Assembly (NCBI GenBank): GCA_022496805.1
Contig: CM040088.1
Location: forward strand, 868,001-932,000
Length of the DNA: 64,000 bases
From: Pohlia nutans
Lineage: Eukaryota; Streptophyta; Bryopsida; Bryales; Mniaceae
Direction of reading: 5' to 3'
Shown piece by piece: positions 22,936 to 34,955 of the stretch. The notes beneath the pieces were generated by a model that saw only the letters and a list, made by a program, of their open reading frames with translations, was not told the DNA's origin and ran no database searches. Both the position numbers and the translations under genes were made by a program. Every line of letters begins with the position of its first letter. The stretch's first letter is position 1.

Positions 22936-24347
22936 CATAAACCTTTACAACATGGACTTACTATATTGGGTTTATTGCATAACAGCTGTAATTTACTAGA
23001 AGTGCGTCATTCAGAACATACCCGTATTCATTTTAGTCGGGTTCTCATGTAGGTATATAGTGAAATTCACCTTCTATATATATACACATATAGATAACAG
23101 TATTATTTAGCTTGGAGTCAATAGAATTCGACTTATGAATATGCGATAACAATATATATGGACATGCATGTAAGGGTTTAGGAGTCCACCAAATTCTAAA
23201 TATTATCATTACAATGCATGCAATATCAAAGCCTACAATTTTCCTTCAACCAGAACATAAAACCAAATAGTGCCAATTCCTTTCAATTGTAATTTTCTGT
23301 CAATTTTGATTTAACTAAACAATACACAATATAATCATGTTCCTAATTCTGTAAGTGATACACTTTTGCGGTCACCTCCATACTCTAACAATCCGCAATG
23401 TGTAGAAATAACTCATTCAGTGGAATTCGATGGCTGTGCGGTCTTAACTAGTGAGTGTAGTATTCTGATGACTTCTTGGTGTAGGGTTCACTGGTCTTCA
23501 AATTTGATGCTCTCTCCCATTCCCTGTAAAAATCATAGTCCTGTCATGGGTATAAATTGGAGACAAAGTGCTATGGTTAGTCAACTCTAACTCCAATGCA
23601 GCACGATATACATGTCACTAATATTAAAATGTAACCGGCTGTAGGGTCCATACATTTGTTTATAAGCAAAGACATAAAGCTCGTAGTAATTTTTTGGCTA
23701 TACTTAATTCTAAACGTGACGTACATTACAAAAAGAAAAGCACCATCCACTCACAGCCTTCTACAACCAGATTAAAAATTACAAATATACTGAAACATGC
23801 CTGCTCAGTGCACATTGAGTACATCGACTTTGCAGCACTTCCATAACTCTGCAACTCTGGTACGCTTTGTCGGGTGCCGAGTTCCAAGGTAATTTTTTAA
23901 TCTGCAGTGAAACGAACATGTAATGTTAAACTCAACCACTCACTCTACGAATTTTTTAAGACCTAGTGCTGTAAATTTTACTTCAGAGAATCATTCTCCT
24001 GAGACACTTTGATAATTCGTTTTCTCTATTACAGATCTGGCCTCTCCGGTTTCAAATGTTCAACTCTCACCTCCCTGCCTATAAGCAAGTAACCCTACGT
24101 TGTGGTCAGTTTAATTGTACTTAACTAATTCAGGCTTCACCAAAATTGCCACATGTTATATTCTCTTTAATTTTTTGTAAGGGTTTTTTGTGAAAGTGTG
24201 ATGTGGAAATTAGACGGCACGATAATTTTGCCCGACTATGACCATGATCACATATGATATCTCACAGCTTCACTACAGTGTGTAAAACGATTTTTTCATG
24301 ACACTCACCTCTCAATCTTCGTCATTCTCTGACTCAGCTGAAGACAT

Positions 24348-25580
24348 TTATGAAGTCATGCTTTCCGTTGACCTTGCTTCTTCCTCTGAATTGATGGCCT
24401 CGATGGTTTCAGAGTCTTCTTGTACATGCTGCCTTCGCCGTATGTTTCGTTGTTCCTGGACTTGGTTATCTGCTTTGGTTCTTCTTTGACCTAAGAGTCC
24501 CCTATACAAGCATTCCTCCTTTTGTAAATCATCCTCTTCGCTACCTACATCGTCTTCCTGTACTTCTGGTAAGGGTCTGTCCAAACCAACATGTCTAGCA
24601 CGTGCACCTCTTCGACCACGTCCACGACCCCCGCGTCCCCCTGCTCTTGCCCTGTTCAATCTGACGACTGGTTGGAGTACTACGTCTTCCCCTGTTGTAG
24701 CTGGTTGCACATCTTGCTCCCCGACATCGCGATCAGGTCGCAAACCTTCAAAATCCTCGTCTTCCCCCATCTGAAACAACTGTGTCTCCTCTTCATCTTC
24801 ATTATTCGGAAGGACTCTTCTCCCTCGCACCTCCTTCCTTAGCACCACTCTCCATCCTGGAGACTCCCGAGCTCTAGAGAAAAACACTTGTTCGCACTGC
24901 CTTGGGAACGCAAAACTATCCTCACAAACTGTACCGTATCTCCTATCATAGTTTGCTAGTGTGAATCCCCATTTATCTCGTTTTATGGTTGCATTTTCAC
25001 CTACATAGTTCGCCTTCACAAAATCGCACACTAACACTACTAGACAGTGCCGTCTATAATTCAATTCTAATATTTCTTCGATGTAGCCCACGTATTCGAC
25101 ATCCGCATTCACTTGATTTGCATCTCGTGTACCGTTTCGACAAACTTGTTTAAATGTGGCAGCAACTCCACTATCACATGTCTTCATAGGTCGTTCTGAG
25201 CTGATAACTCTATAGTGATTTCCAAATGCGTACATGGACTTATAAGCTGCGGCCACATTTAACGGGCCTCTTGCCGTGTCTACTACCCTAGGATCCAGTA
25301 TAACCCCACGCTGCTGATCACGTCGCACCTCTTCCAGAACCCATTGTGCAAATTCTGGTATTCTTGATAGTTCCCTTGGGTACGCAAATCGGGTTCTCCG
25401 TCCTCGTCGCCTTTGTTCACGTCGGTAACGATTTCGTTCATGGTCTCTTTCGGTAACAGCTTCTCCGTATCTTCTGTTCAATGTTCTGCCAAGTTCAGTA
25501 CCTTGTTTACCAACCTTACAGCCTCTCCATGCTTGAATTCCGCTCTCTAAGCAAACAGACTTGAATAATAAATACGGAGT
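24348..25580 (-). pseudogene. tnp2: TNP2 C-terminal exon (DUF4216 plus acidic/Arg-Gly tail)
   Basis: The open frame runs from just after a TAG at 25581-25583 to a stop at 24348. It contains the DUF4216 signature of plant En/Spm TNP2 proteins (VEYVGYIEEILELNY, CDFVKANYVGENATIKRDKW, GFTLAN). Before this are FAQWVLEEV and GNHYRVISSERPMKTCDSG. A low-complexity tail follows: acidic, then an Arg/Gly stretch (RAGGRGGRGRGRRGARAR). It is the 3' part of the transposase gene whose earlier exons lie at 29030-33197. No splice acceptor is certain; it may continue upstream into the Cys-rich copy at 25590-25735. Confidence 0.8.
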
Positions 25581-25589
25581 CTACATTCT

Positions 25590-25735
25590 ACATCTCTTAT
25601 CACAGAGTTTGCAGGTCAGGATCGATCCATACTGCTCGTACTTATATACATAACTGGAATCCACTTTTGTACAGTACGACACCAATTCTCTGGACAGTTC
25701 GGCACATAGCCTGTACAGAGTCACTCTCACGCATC
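25590..25735 (-). pseudogene. Cys-rich exon-like segment, copy A (TNP2 gene)
   Basis: Reads TLYRLCAELSRELVS... and ends VYKYEQYGSILTCKLC on the minus strand. It aligns codon for codon with 27895-28036 (TLYTLCIDLS, VYKYTRYG, LMCKLC). Conservation of this frame in both copies argues that it was coding. A TAG follows 3' of it. Function unknown; the closing CKLC may be part of a metal site. Confidence 0.45.
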
Positions 25736-26067
25736 CCACCTTATTATAACCCTTTACAGACAAAGTATTACTGGCTTAAAAATGACTGATTCAAACATTT
25801 TTATAATGACCACTGAGATTTCAGTAGGACCAAGTTTTATATGACCCGAAATAGTACACAACATTGCATGTACTGACCACAAACAGAATTTAATTCGGAC
25901 AATCAACACTACACATAAAACCCGCTAATAAAAATAGAAAACACTGCTTATTTGCCGTATTTGGGCTTCTTAGTCCATACCGAGATAACAGTTGAGAATT
26001 TCTTCTGTGTATAGATTATTCAGCACTAAGTTAGAATGTCCTAGAACCACCAAATCCCCCTACTATG

Positions 26068-26537
26068 ACATGTAACACGCAATTTGCTATTTATGCACTT
26101 GGTCAAGTGCGCTCATTTCATAAACATATTTGACTTTAAAAAAAAACCGGTTAAAAAGTTCTCTAAAAAACATCAATGTTGTCTTTCTTCAATCCCATAC
26201 ATTGTAAACAAATAATTATTTTAATTATTTTTTATTCTTATCTTTATCTTTTCTTTTATATTTTCTTTCATCTTTTCTTTTTCAACTTGATTTCTTTCTT
26301 GTCTTCTTTCTTGTCTCCCTCTTGTCTTTCTTTTGTCTTTCTTCATGTCTTCCGTTTTGTCTTCCTTGTCTTTTTTTTCTTCTACTTTTTCTTCAGTTGT
26401 GGCCGCTGAACCCTAAACAATCGGAGCAAACCCCCCAAAAAAAAAAAAGTAAAAAATTTGTTTTTTTTTTTTTTTTTTTTGGGTTGGCCATGCGGTGCTG
26501 CTGAACCCTAAATGGCAGCCGCCGAAGTAAAAAAAAG

Positions 26538-26568
<31 letters not shown>

Positions 26569-26882
26569 TTTTTTTTCTTCTTCTGGTTAGCCTTGGGGTG
26601 CTGCTAAACCCTAAATGGCGGCCGCCCAAAAAAAGAATGGAGAGAGAGATGAAGATGGAGAGAGAAATGAAGATGGAGAGAGAGATGAAGATGGATAGGG
26701 AGATGTAGAGGGAGATTGAAGGGTCTTTAAGTGCGTGGCCGCGCACCTAGAGGCTAAAAATAGTAAATTTTGAAAAAAGTCCAAAAAAAAAAAAAAAAAC
26801 CTTTTTTTTTTTTTTTTTTTTGGGTGGCCGCCATTTAGGGTTTAGCAACACCCAAAGGCCAACCAGAAGAAGAAAAAAAAAT

Positions 26883-26923
<41 letters not shown>

Positions 26924-27383
26924 CCTTCGGCGGCTGCCATTTAGGGTTCAGCAGCACCGCATTGCCAACCCAAAAAAAAAAAAAAAAAAAAACTTTTTTT
27001 TACTTTTTTTTTTTTTGGGGGGTTTGCTCCCATTGTTTAGGGTTTAGCGGCCACAACTGAAGAAAAAGTAGAAGAAAAAAAAGTCAAGGTAGACAAAACG
27101 GAAGACATGAAGAAAGACAAAAGAAAGACAAGAGGGAGACAAGAAAGAAGACAAGAAAGAAATCAAGTTGAAAAAGAAAAGATGAAAGAAAATATAAAAG
27201 AAAAGATAAAGATAAGAATAAAAAATAATTAAAATAATTATTTGTTTACAATGTATGGGATTGAAGAAAGACAATAATCGTCGTTTTTTAAGAATATAAG
27301 TTAGACAAAAAAAATTATGCGCTCGAAGACCAAGTGCATGATTATATGGCCAAGTGCGTAAATAGCAAATTGTGTGTTATGTT
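26068..27383. mobile_element. 1.3-kb foldback element with ~570-bp arms
   Basis: The left arm (about 26068-26636) and right arm (about 26805-27383) are inverted copies. The inner ~470 bp are nearly identical; the outer ~100 bp are more diverged but still match (CAATTTGCTATTTATGCACTTGG and its inverse). The spacer is ~170 bp with GAGAGAGATGAAGATGG-type repeats. Each arm carries long A or T runs, a TCTTTC-rich stretch and AAACCCTAAATGG motifs next to GCGGCCGCC. No protein is recognised. It sits between the TNP2 exons ending at 29030 and starting near 25763, presumably in an intron. MULE-type foldback is possible; no target duplication is clear. Confidence 0.85.
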
Positions 27384-27894
27384 GACTTCTCTATAGACCA
27401 CCAGAATTTCGACTCAAAACCACCAATTTCACTATTCAAGTAGACTACTAGCTCGCCAAGCATTGCGAATAAATAATTGGAGGATTTCAGTATCATTAAG
27501 AGTGAAAGTCTATACCATTGCTGTAAACATGGGGATACATCGAGGTTTTATTCGGGTCTCACGTTACTTTCAACTTCAGAATTCTGTTCAAAATTAACAT
27601 ATGCAAATTACATGTTGTATACTTTTGCAATCATCGTCAACACCTATTTCATATGCTGACTTATATTATATTTGCAATCTAGCAATACCAAAAATACGCC
27701 AGATTGTTTCAGTTCGGTGTGTTAGTACAATCAACTTCATTGACTGTGACTGAACTGCATCACACTAATCCAGCAGTAACATAGACTCTTCAAAGAAATC
27801 TGCAACCGCAGCAGAATACATAAAACCTCACTGAATAGCACATTAGTACAACTGGTAGCGAGGATTACATCCTAATTAACCCACATCTTCTGTG

Positions 27895-28036
27895 ACACTC
27901 TGTTATTACAGAGTTTACACATCAGGAGTGGCCCATACCTCGTGTACTTATATACTTAGCATGACTGTACTTTTTTATCGCACGCCACCAATTTTCACGA
28001 CAGATCGATACATAGCGTGTACAGAGTCATGTTCAC
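27895..28036 (-). pseudogene. Cys-rich exon-like segment, copy B (TNP2 gene)
   Basis: Homologous to 25590-25735 in the same reading frame (TLYTLCIDLS, then VYKYTRYG and LMCKLC), but with two in-frame stops (TGA, TAA). The two copies lie on either side of the foldback element. Confidence 0.45.
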
Positions 28037-29029
28037 GGCATCCGACCTGCTTTTAACCCTTTCAACCCTACACGTCCTACAGTCCAGAAACTGGAGCACA
28101 AATCAAATTAAAGCCTATACACGGTATCATCAATGCAGACTACAATGAACCAAATCCAATATATTAGAGATTCGCAAGCCAAGTTGCTATCCTATATACT
28201 GTCTCGATTTAGTCATTCTATAGTACATATTTCTGTAAAATTACATATGTAGAAGTATGTCAAGTCGTTGACGAAGCCAAAATTGCATTGACTTTAGTTC
28301 AAAGTGGAATTGTCGAAAAAAAAATCCTAACTGTCAGAATCACAGAAATTACAAAGTACCACCACATGTAAGTGTATCTCATTTCAAACTCATTCCAACG
28401 ATTTTTACTCCAAAAATATTGACATTTAGTTTATAATCAAATGTGGAAGGATTATTTAATGTTAACTTTCACATTTTATAAGTAAGTATTGGTGATTGTA
28501 ATAGTAAATCAAACTGTATGGACGTAATGTACTAATGAAGATCTATAACTATGATTTTTATATTAATTCTAGAATATATCAAGTGATTGGTACTTATGTT
28601 TTCCCTCAAATTGTGAATTCCAAAAACATTCCGGTTTGATCAGGGTTTGAGGCCCACGATTTAATGGCATAAACATGACAAATTCAATCATTCCTATAAT
28701 GAATATTATGATTCACGTAGAACCAAATTTCATCTGACCATAATTATTAAACAACAGTGCTTGTATGACGAAAACCAAAATTGAATTTAATTAAAGTTAA
28801 TTCATCACATACAACCTGCTGAATAATGCTAACATACAATGAAGCCCTATTCGGGCTTCTTGTTCCTTACAACAATAACAGTCGTCACTTTCCTCTGTGG
28901 ACCGCTTAGTCTGCCCTATACACTGTTACCGAGTTGTTTAACAAAAACTCCAGCATTTGCAATCTTCATACAAGTTTGCAACTAGAGCAACATACATTTT
29001 TCCTCACAGAATAGCACAGTAAAACTTAC

Positions 29030-29925
29030 CTTCTATAAGGTTCCATGTGCTTCGTGTTGTCCAAGACGAACCTGTGGATGAGCTTTTGGAATTGTGGTGT
29101 CATAATTCGGTCTTGGTTGGCCCCTTCCAAAATTTCATCATACATTGCTGGTTTCTCTTTATCATCCCAGGCCCGCTTCGTAGTAGGAGTATATTCTGAG
29201 AGATATTCATTCAGAAATCCTATGGACTCTTCTCTCAAGTTCCCGTTAGCCATACTGCCTTCAAGTGTAGCTTTGTTTTTTACAAACCCTTTTAATCCCT
29301 TCATGTACCTCTCAAAGGGGTACATCCACCGTGTCTGTACAGGGCCACAGATATAGAATTCCTCTACCAAATGTATTGGTAGGTGCATCATAATGACAAA
29401 CACAGAAGGAGGCAGCTCTTTATCTAAAGTGCAAATTGTTTCTGCCACTTCTTGTAGCATTGACAATTTATTTCCCTTATCTACCACCTTTGCACAAATT
29501 TTTCTAAACAACCGACTAACCCACATGACTGCCCCAACTACTTTGGGATGACCAATATTCCTCAAACACAAGGGCAGTACCTGCTGTAGCAAAATATGAA
29601 AATCATGGGTTTTCAATCCACGCAGCTTTCTGTCTTGAATCCTTCGGGCCAATGGTCCAACGTAATGCGAGGGAAACTTCAATTCCCGAAGTGTACTAAG
29701 AAACTCTTGTTGATGCTGTTTTGACAGAACATAGGGTGCATCTGGTTTGAAATATGACTGCCCATCTACATTTCGAATCAAGTGGAGATGTTTCCTTATG
29801 CCTCGAACTCGCATATCTTCTCGTGACTTTGCACTATCTGTTTCACCGAACAATGTACGAAGCAAATTTTCGCAAAGATTTTTCTCACAATGCATTGCGT
29901 CCAATGTATGACGGGTTGGTAGTTT
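29030..29925 (-). pseudogene. tnp2: TNP2 exon: end of Transposase_21 and DUF4218
   Basis: Starts after an acceptor (tgtggacag) and ends EPYRR at a GTAAGT donor. It encodes LPTRHTLDAMHCEKNLCEN, the TNP2 block after the catalytic domain, then a complete DUF4218-type stretch (LPIHLVEEFYICGPVQTRWM, PFERYMKGLKGFVKNKA). This exon has no internal stop. It joins in phase with the exon ending PYWE at 31026 across a 1.1-kb intron. CACTA transposases cut and join the element ends using the TNPA-bound subterminal repeats. Confidence 0.88.
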
Positions 29926-31025
29926 CTGTCCACAATTCACAGTACAGGCAGTAAGTTCAGAGCACAGCACCTCACAGAAACATCCCACTACATTATAGTG
30001 TGCAAATGTTTCATACATCTACACTACTACGCTCTATTACATTTTTCACAGATGTAACACTTGCATGACTCTCAAGCCCCGGACTGGACGATATTGTAAT
30101 GAGGATCACATTTCAGACACTACAGTTACGACGTATGTTGAAGCGTTCCTCTCAGACTGCAGATATTCAAATTCTGCACTTCATTTCTAACCTTCTAAGA
30201 ATATCACCTACCATTAAATAAATCAGGGTTTAGGCCTTTTTGGCAATTAAGTCCTTATAGTGCACGCTGAAATTGCAGAAATTTTGGTTACTTTATGACA
30301 TTCTTTGAAGGCATGGGAAAAATTCTGAAATTGCTCTAAACATTTCTTAAACTTCATTAAAACGTTTGATTTCGTATTTTCTACCTAGAGCAAAAAAAAA
30401 ATAACCATGAAATTGATAGAATGATATGACAGTGATGCTCAAAAACAGGAAAACCTGCGGTTTTTGAAGGGTTCAATACGTTTTTTCAAAATAATTTAAC
30501 TCTAATAATAGAAACCATATCATCTATTAGCGCATGTTATTCCAATTTCATCTCAATTTGTTTTGAAAACATAATCCTGTAATTTCATGTTGTTTATTTG
30601 ATACCTCAACATAATACTTTGCATACTATAAAAAAATTATGAAATAAATATATGTTACATCAAACTGTCTTGATGTTCATTTGACATTGACATTTACAAC
30701 TTCTCTGTGTACACCAACTCCATTTTCATTTGTCATCTAACAGTTTGTAACAAACTTCTGAAAACCATGTTGAACTAGGACATTACAGAGTTACAATGGC
30801 ACCAAGAACAGGCATATTTGAAATTTCATACATCCTACTAGAAATAGCATGAAATCAGTGTTGTAGGAAATTTAATACCTATGGAGACCCCTTTGCACAG
30901 GTGCATTGCAATATAAATTGACACTGGTAAGGAACATTACATCCTAGGTAATCCAGAGCTTCACTCAAACACTGTACTCTCAATTTCGCCAACAGAAGAA
31001 ATCATACATAAAATCAAGAACTTAC

Positions 31026-32548
31026 CTCCCAATACGGCAGTGCAAAGAAGATGCTTATTCTCTTCACACCGGTTTTTTTAATTGGATCGTGCTTTGAATT
31101 CGGACGCCCCCTAAATCCAAGTATGCTGCTCTCTAGGCTCCCCTCTGTATCATCGTCAATCATGTTTGTCTAGGTGGTGCATCATCATGGTTCGGTTGGC
31201 CGTTGAAGGCCGCTCGAGCTGCTCTCCATCTATGATTGCGTCTCAACCATCTGCGGTTGCCTAGAAAAATTGTCTTGTGCGCTTGTTTGGAATATTCTAC
31301 AAATGTCCCTTCCCCACAGATAGGACATCCAACATACCCTTTTCCAGATTGACCAGAAATCAAGGTATAGGCAGGGTAATCATGAATAGTCCATATAAGT
31401 ATACCACGTAGTTTAAAATTTCGATTTTGCCCTACTGGTTTAGACATATCAACCGCGTCTACACTGACCCACAACTTCTTCAAATCATGCACCAAGGGCT
31501 GTAGGTACACATCAATTATTTCTTCAGATAGAGAGCTTGGTCCAGGTATAATCATAGTCAGACAAATGAAAAACCTCTTCGTCACTAAGTATGGGGGTAA
31601 GTTGTACAACACTAACAGAACCGGCCACACTGAATGTTTAGAGGATTGGATGCTATGGGGGTTTACTCCGTCTATGGCAAGGCCCATTCTGACGTTTCTA
31701 TCCTCCCTGCTAAACGTGGGAAAATTTTCTTCTATGAATCGCCATTGCTCACTATCTACAACTGATCGCATTTTATTATCTGTGGAATGATTTGTCCTGT
31801 GCCACCGCATGTGCCTAGCCAGATCAGGACATCGAAACATTCTTTTTAATCTTTTTATGACAGAAAAATATCGCAACACTCGTGTAGGAATTGAACTAGA
31901 GCCTGCTATATATCTTGATCTCTGGCATTTTGGACAATGGTCTAGGTTTGCATTTTCTTTCCAGTACAATGTTTTCCCACATTCGCAACAATGGATTGTT
32001 TCATGAGACAGTCCTAGTTTTAGTAGTAAACGCTTCATCTCATAGGACGATTTCGGACAGGTATTCTCGGGCGGCAAGACATCATACTTTAGAAAGGTCA
32101 ATATCTCGTCCAGGCAATGATGCGATATGGAATACAAGGTGCACAACAACATGAGAATAGTGCAAAATTGTAACCTGCTCGTCTTTGATCCTTGGAAAAG
32201 TGGCTCAGCAGCTTGACAAAGCAATTCTTCTTGTAAAGGTGCCCTGTCCGGTTCGTCCTCTTCTCCTGACAAGTCTTCAAAATCAATCACTGAATCATTC
32301 TGTTCTCGTTCTTGTTGGTGGATTTCATCCGCTCGGGCAAAATAGTTCTCAGCCATCTCTTCGAAGTTGATATCGGTGTTTGGGGGAGCTGGCGCAAATT
32401 GGTCCATGTCTTCGGCATCTAGGTAGACCTCATCGTCTTGTACAGAATTGCCATCTTCAGCAATCACGTCAACATTTTGATCTGGCAGCACGTCCCCATT
32501 TGCTCCAGCAGAGTCCTCCCTATGGTGGACAGGGTGGTTTGGATTTCT
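31026..32548 (-). pseudogene. tnp2: TNP2 exon: Transposase_21 catalytic region
   Basis: An acidic N-terminal part (residues ~1-100) is followed by the Transposase_21 hallmarks: CPKSSYEMKRLL, C-x2-C pairs (CCECGKTLYW, DHCPKC), PTRVLRYFSVIKRLKRMFR, MRWH, MGLAIDGVNPH, WPVLLVLYNLPPYL, and DAVDMSKPVGQNRNFKLRG with GKGYVGCPICGEG. A frame change at about 31155-31165 separates FNGQPNHDDAPPRQ from the downstream RRP/KKTGVKRISIFFALPYWE part, which ends at a GTAAGT donor. This is a likely inactivating 1-base shift. The exact acceptor near 32548 is chosen to fit the phase. Confidence 0.88.
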
Positions 32549-33007
32549 CTGAAGTACATGGCTGAAGTTGTCAGGTCCTCATGTGTAGTTAAAACAAACA
32601 TAACCCGACGACAACCGTAACTGGAATTTCTATTAAACATACAACTTCAAAACATGACATGTAATCAACACATTCAAGAGTAATATGACAGAACCTTGGC
32701 CATTGAATGCAACATACCTGAATTTATCCATGTCACAGAGACAATTACATAGTAGACAGAAACAAACATGTGGTTCTTGTTTTCTATCATCGTTAATAAA
32801 CATTAACTAAGTTGCATTATTTAGTACTGTGGTACTAGGTATGCATCAATTATAGTACTGAGGCATTGTCACGTGATTCAATAAATTTGGGACTTTGTAA
32901 TTAGAGGGTGATTCTGTGACAACAGTGCAGCACATTGAATTGCGAACAACCTCACTGGAATGCAGCTATAAGAAGGGAATGAGACCAGATTGTAGATCAG
33001 AACTCAC

Positions 33008-33197
33008 CAGAAGTGGTTCCACAAGTTCGGCGTCGCGTCCGTACTTTCAATGATGTGTTTCTACTGTTTTCACTAACTGCGTTTTGAATCCATGGCACTT
33101 TTCACATGCACATGCACATGGATACCGTCTTATTCCCTGTCTCACAGCCAGTGCTCTTTCTATATGGTACGCTTCAGAAAGTGCCGTGGGCCTCATT
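33008..33197 (-). pseudogene. tnp2: TNP2 exon: transposase-associated Cys domain
   Basis: After an acceptor (gaattacag), MRPTALSEAYHIERAL leads into GIRRYPCACACEKCHGFK, the Cys pattern of the plant transposase-associated domain that precedes Transposase_21. An in-frame TGA at 33047-33049 interrupts HH-KYGRDAELVEPLL, whose frame continues afterwards to a GTGAGT donor. The stop is therefore a point lesion. Confidence 0.75.
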
Positions 33198-33984
33198 CTG
33201 TAATTCCCTGCACTGTAACAAAATTTTGTCATTATCCTCATTCAATCATTTCCCGCGTACATCTGCATACAAATGTATTTTCAATCCATTACATGTTATT
33301 CAAATTAATTATACATTGCCAAAAGTATGGACAACAATCATTAACATAAAATATATGTTACCTTAAATTTCACAATTATATCATTCACTGCGAATGTGAA
33401 TGCATTCGGCTATAATATTTAGTCACTTCAAATTCCGTGAGTCTGTTGCATGTTTTGACTAAAATTAGCCAATAATTGTGACGGGTGTACTAAGATTAGT
33501 GGTTTGTATAAAGAACCTTATTTGGAATACATGCGTAACATCTACTAGACATTGAATTCATTAATTCTGAATGGCACACGATACTAAGATCACTGCTTAC
33601 AATGAGATGTGGAAAACAAAAAGAACAGCATCACTGAGTCAACGGTTATCAGTAGATCTCCCAATCTAGCGCTATAGAGAAGACAGTATTGACACAATAT
33701 GTACAACATGCAAGAGGAATATTAAAATTTCTATAGTGGGATGTCAATTCCCACTACAATGAACATGTTAGTATTGACGTGATATTGTCAGATGCAACGA
33801 AATATTCACACGTTCAGTAAAATAGTTCAATCGTTATAAGGTCAGGGTCATTTAGTATCACAACAACGGGATGGCAGTTTGACGAGAATTTTGGAGCTCT
33901 TCGTGACATTGCTGAGGTAATCGCTATCTCCATTTCTACTGTTGCATCAGATTGAACGAGGGCCAGAACGTGATTAAGGCGGAG

Positions 33985-34235
33985 ACTTACCTTATGAACC
34001 GGCGAGGAAGTACTTTTTTTTTTAGTGGAGAGGCTATGGTCGCAACAGATCCTCGTGTAGACGACGTTGTTTAGTCTCTGTAGCAATAGGTTAGAGCGCG
34101 AATGCGAACAAAGTAGGGTCCACTTACAATAGAGCCGACACTGGGGCGGAACTTGTTACCACTGCAAGACAAACGAGAGCACTGTCAAATGCGGGTTTGT
34201 GAGTAGTGACGAATATAGATACATAACTATAGTAC
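33985..34235 (-). repeat. diverged direct repeat, 5' region of TNP2 gene (unit 1)
   Basis: Shares with 35965-36215 the ordered blocks TGTAGACGACGT, AAGCGCGAAT/AGAGCGCGAAT, CACTGGGGCGGAA/AACTGGGGCGGAA, GCGGGTTT.TGAGTA and GATATAGAACTATAGTA. It includes a donor-like GTAAGT after SSPVHK on the minus strand. Probably duplicated 5' exons of the TNP2 transcription unit. Confidence 0.45.
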
Positions 34236-34439
34236 ATAACAATTCCTCTCTTAATATTGTACAGAGGTGGACAAGAAATATGTAATGAACCGTTTCCACG
34301 ATGACAGTCAGCATCACGGAGAATAATTTTATGTAACTGTAATTATACCATGGGCTAATGAATCAGCAAGACAAATGTCGGAGCTTCTCATGTGTAGCTT
34401 ACATTACTGCATTTCTAATATAGAGAAAAGACTATGATT

Positions 34440-34955
34440 TTACACATGGTCGGCGAGGTGGTCATCTAAACTGTTTTCTAAGAGAATTGCCGACTGTTCT
34501 CGTAATCTCAATATCTTCAATCGTAATTTATCCGATAGTCGAAGCATTTCATCCGATCGTCGACGCATTTCATCGGATCGTCGAAGCATTTCTAGGAGGA
34601 TCTGCTTGGTCTCATCCTTCTTACTACGTTTTCCTGTAATCTCACATTTACTGTCTTCTGTCAACTTCATACGAACTCTAGTTACTTTAGGGGCGACATA
34701 CGGCAGTTTGAAAGTGTGTCTGGATTTGCCAGCAGACTCTTCAGTGGACCTTTCAGTCACAGGAAGTGCATCGACATTCTCAATGGAAGTGCTACCTCTT
34801 TTAATCTCGTCCCGCTTGATGTCCATCCTCACGAGCTTGTTGGGCTCCGCGCGTGTCTCCACAGAAATCGACCAGCTGTACACAGCCAATATGATTTTGG
34901 GGGGGGGGGGGGAGGCAATATGGTTGCCTATAGTTGTGTAATCCAATTGCAACAA
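34440..34955 (-). CDS. predicted coiled-coil ORF within the large CACTA
   Basis: A 171-codon frame with a basic, charged N-terminal half and a C-terminal repeat EMLRRSDEMRRRSDEML then RLSDKLRLKILRL, predicted as a helix or coiled coil. The repeat comes from a 27-base tandem GATCGTCGAAGCATTTC-type unit. A 12-base G run near 34902-34913 becomes a proline run near the N terminus, so the true start may be inside. It could be an upstream TNP2 exon or an accessory CACTA protein. No family recognised. Confidence 0.4.
   Translation of the reverse strand: MLQLDYTTIGNHIASPPPPKIILAVYSWSISVETRAEPNKLVRMDIKRDEIKRGSTSIENVDALPVTERSTEESAGKSRHTFKLPYVAPKVTRVRMKLTEDSKCEITGKRSKKDETKQILLEMLRRSDEMRRRSDEMLRLSDKLRLKILRLREQSAILLENSLDDHLADHV

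Noticed and set aside
26393..27047. Open frames with poly-Phe/poly-Lys in the foldback
   Set aside because: They are translations of A/T homopolymers and GAGAGAGATGAAG repeats.
26400..27060. AAACCCTAAA motifs considered as interstitial telomere DNA
   Set aside because: Only single units occur, each fixed within the palindrome arms and next to GCGGCCGCC.
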